From the NCBI RefSeq assembly GCF_028473745.1, contig NZ_CP101138.1, positions 1 to 64,000 of the forward strand: a stretch of 64,000 nucleotides of DNA. Direction: 5' to 3'. This DNA is from Streptomyces sp. M92. GTDB taxonomy: Bacteria; Actinomycetota; Actinomycetes; Streptomycetales; Streptomycetaceae. Positions 62,693 through 64,000 of the stretch are shown here, in pieces. The position numbers and the translations under genes were made by a program. Position 1 is the stretch's first letter. Each line of letters starts with the position of its first letter. The notes below the pieces were generated by a model. It was not told the DNA's origin and did no database searches. It saw nothing but the letters and a program-made list of their open reading frames with translations.

Positions 62693-63127
62693 CTAGGGAT
62701 TAACGATGCGGGTGAGTGCCTCGCGGAAGACGGGGACGAGTTCCTTGTCCATCCGGTACGCGATGTTCTGGTGCCAGGACGGGTTGTCGGGGTTGGAGAC
62801 GGGAGTGACGGGTGCCGGGGTGCCCTCCGGCCACCAGCCCTTGCGGACTCCCCGCGGCATGGCCCGGGTCAGTGCGTTGGACGGGCCGTTGAGCTTGCCG
62901 AGGACACGGCGGAGGTGGTCGGCGTCGAGGTAGCCGTCGCCGTCCACGATGACCATCTCGGCCATCCGGCGTCCGCCGGCGGGGAGGGAGCGGAGGTAGC
63001 GCTCGGCACGGTCGACGGTCCAGCCGGGGCGGACCGTGGTGACGGACAGCTCCGCGTGGTGCTGGGCGGCGAGCGCAACGATCTTCTCGGCGAACTCTTC
63101 GGTCGCGCCCTCGATGACGATTCTCAT
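62693..63127 (-). CDS. Hypothetical protein
   Basis: A 144-residue protein starting MRIVIEGATEEFAEKIVALAAQHHAELSV, with GGAAGG upstream. The central part (TVDRAERYLRSLPAGGRRMAEMVIVDGDGYLDADHLRRVLGKLNGPSNALTRAMPRG) and the Trp-rich WHQNIAYRMD near the end are not assigned to a family. It is divergent from the recombinase. Confidence 0.6.
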   Translation of the reverse strand: MRIVIEGATEEFAEKIVALAAQHHAELSVTTVRPGWTVDRAERYLRSLPAGGRRMAEMVIVDGDGYLDADHLRRVLGKLNGPSNALTRAMPRGVRKGWWPEGTPAPVTPVSNPDNPSWHQNIAYRMDKELVPVFREALTRIVNP

Positions 63128-63272
63128 GGAGACCTTCCGGTGAATCCTTGCCCGGTTCTTCCCGGGCTCCATGGAGGATGCCGCTCCGAGGGTCCGCCCG
63201 TCTAGACCGGGGAGAAAGTTGGCGGAATTATGCACTCGTTCGGGTGGCCTGGTGGCACGGTGCGTCTCGCCT

Positions 63273-63293
63273 CGGATAACCTCTCCTTATCCG
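63273..63293. promoter_or_regulatory. Inverted repeat before the recombinase gene
   Basis: CGGATAA-7 nt-TTATCCG, 25 bp before the recombinase start, within a 190-bp divergent intergenic region. It could be an operator or a recombinase-binding site; there is no further evidence. Confidence 0.4.
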
Positions 63294-63318
63294 ACGTCAG
63301 GACCGAGAGGGGGAGCGC

Positions 63319-64000
63319 GTGTTGAGCACCGACACCGAGCACCCGTCAGGAGAGGCCGACTCGACTCCCGTTCCGGCGGAGCGGTCCCCCTTGGTCGTTC
63401 AGTGGGCGGAGCGTCACGGCGTGGAGGTGGCTCGGCGTCTCGCGGACGCGGAGGACTTCGCGGACCAGGTCCAGCGGCGACTGCGACCGGCCAACACGAC
63501 GGACACGTACGCGAAGGCGTGGAAGGTCTGGACCCGGTTCTGCGCGACGCAGGGGTTCCCCGAACTGGAGGCCACGCGCGGTGCGTTGGTGGCGTTCGTC
63601 GTGTGGCTGCTGGATCGGGGCCGGGTGGACGGAAGAGGGTACGCCGCCTCCTCGGCGAGCACGATCCTCGCCGGGGCCGTAGTCGAACTGCGCGGCCGCG
63701 GTGCGGAGGTGGGCCGGGACGACCAGGCACAGGTGCGGACGACGCTGGAGGCGGCAGCCGTGGAACTGCTGAAAGCGGGGGAGCGGCGCGGCCGGGGCCA
63801 GGCCGCCGCGGCCGAGGTCCCCGACCTGTACCGGGTGGCGAGGGCCTGCCCCGACACGCTCGCCGGGGCCCGGGACAAGGCACTCGTCCTGACCGGCTTC
63901 CACTACGCCTCGCGCGCACAGGACCCCGCCGGTCTCCTCGCCGGGGACGTCGTCCTCACCCCGCACGGCCTGGTGGTGTCGGTACTCACCGGCAAGACCA
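63319..64000 (+). CDS. Tyrosine recombinase/integrase, N-terminal part (runs off the window)
   Basis: 227 codons are visible. The core-binding SAM-like domain includes RLRPANTTDTYAKAWKVWTRFCATQGFPELEATRGALVAFVVWLLDRG. The catalytic domain starts about residue 190 with ARDKALVLTGFHYASRAQDPAGLLAGDV, in which the Arg after AS is the probable first catalytic Arg. The remaining Arg, His and Tyr lie beyond the window. GAGGGGGAG precedes the GTG at 63319. Integration and transfer of the element are plausible roles. Confidence 0.8.
   Translation, partial: MLSTDTEHPSGEADSTPVPAERSPLVVQWAERHGVEVARRLADAEDFADQVQRRLRPANTTDTYAKAWKVWTRFCATQGFPELEATRGALVAFVVWLLDRGRVDGRGYAASSASTILAGAVVELRGRGAEVGRDDQAQVRTTLEAAAVELLKAGERRGRGQAAAAEVPDLYRVARACPDTLAGARDKALVLTGFHYASRAQDPAGLLAGDVVLTPHGLVVSVLTGKT

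Noticed and set aside
1..64000. tRNA, rRNA, riboswitches and a phage-type attachment site
   Set aside because: None was recognised by eye on either strand. The AT-rich palindromes first considered as attachment sites recur four times and fit parS better.

Overview
The window is high-GC actinobacterial DNA with long ORFs, GTG starts, ATGA/GTGA gene overlaps, and gene families typical of Streptomyces (FxLD lanthipeptide cluster, RacP/DUF6192, DUF6300, LamG plus RHS pair, type I-E CRISPR). Two replication-type winged-helix gene pairs with iterons, a ParA/ParB partition operon, repeated parS-like palindromes, a dnaE copy, and IS, Tn3 and ligase debris with an integrase point to a large (probably linear) Streptomyces plasmid or a plasmid-derived chromosome arm. 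No rRNA or tRNA genes and no housekeeping operons were seen.

Layout. 0-5.2 kb: two paralogous pairs of small winged-helix proteins, each with its own repeat family, around three immunity-like or hypothetical genes. 5.2-9.3 kb: NmrA-type oxidoreductase, acetyltransferase remnant, SMI1/KNR4-like protein, GNAT, and a TetR regulator with a divergent membrane protein. 9.5-11.8 kb: parA-parB. A 19-bp palindrome (ATTATCACGGCGTGATAAT) occurs four times between 1.1 and 11.4 kb, once inside parB, and is the best parS candidate. 12-16.7 kb: decayed SGNH hydrolase, DUF6300 protein, DNA polymerase III alpha subunit. 17-29.6 kb: complete type I-E CRISPR-Cas locus (cas3-cas8e-cse2-cas7-cas5-cas6e-cas1-cas2, all overlapping) between two outward-reading arrays. 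29.8-41 kb: secreted LamG protein, 2152-residue RHS protein with a unique C-terminal tip, and three small membrane-protein genes behind it. 41.3-42.1 kb: gene remnant and a three-repeat orphan CRISPR array. 42.1-53 kb: GNAT, TPR regulator, anti-sigma-like ATPase, then an FxLD class I lanthipeptide cluster (precursor, LanB, LanC, SpaB_C-methyltransferase fusion, TPR-like protein). 53-57 kb: aldo/keto reductase, IS5-type transposase, RacP and DUF6192, zinc-finger protein. 57-64 kb: fourth CRISPR array, PD-(D/E)XK-like protein, Fic-type toxin-antitoxin pair, remnants of a Tn3 transposase and an ATP-dependent ligase, methyltransferase, small hypotheticals, and the start of a tyrosine recombinase cut by the window end.

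How parts work together. The cas operon can serve all four arrays because repeat and leader are shared. ParA/ParB and the palindromes form a segregation system beside the likely replication loci. The lanthipeptide genes form one biosynthetic unit with a hairpin after the precursor gene. The LamG-RHS-small-membrane-protein operon resembles a polymorphic toxin with its immunity genes.
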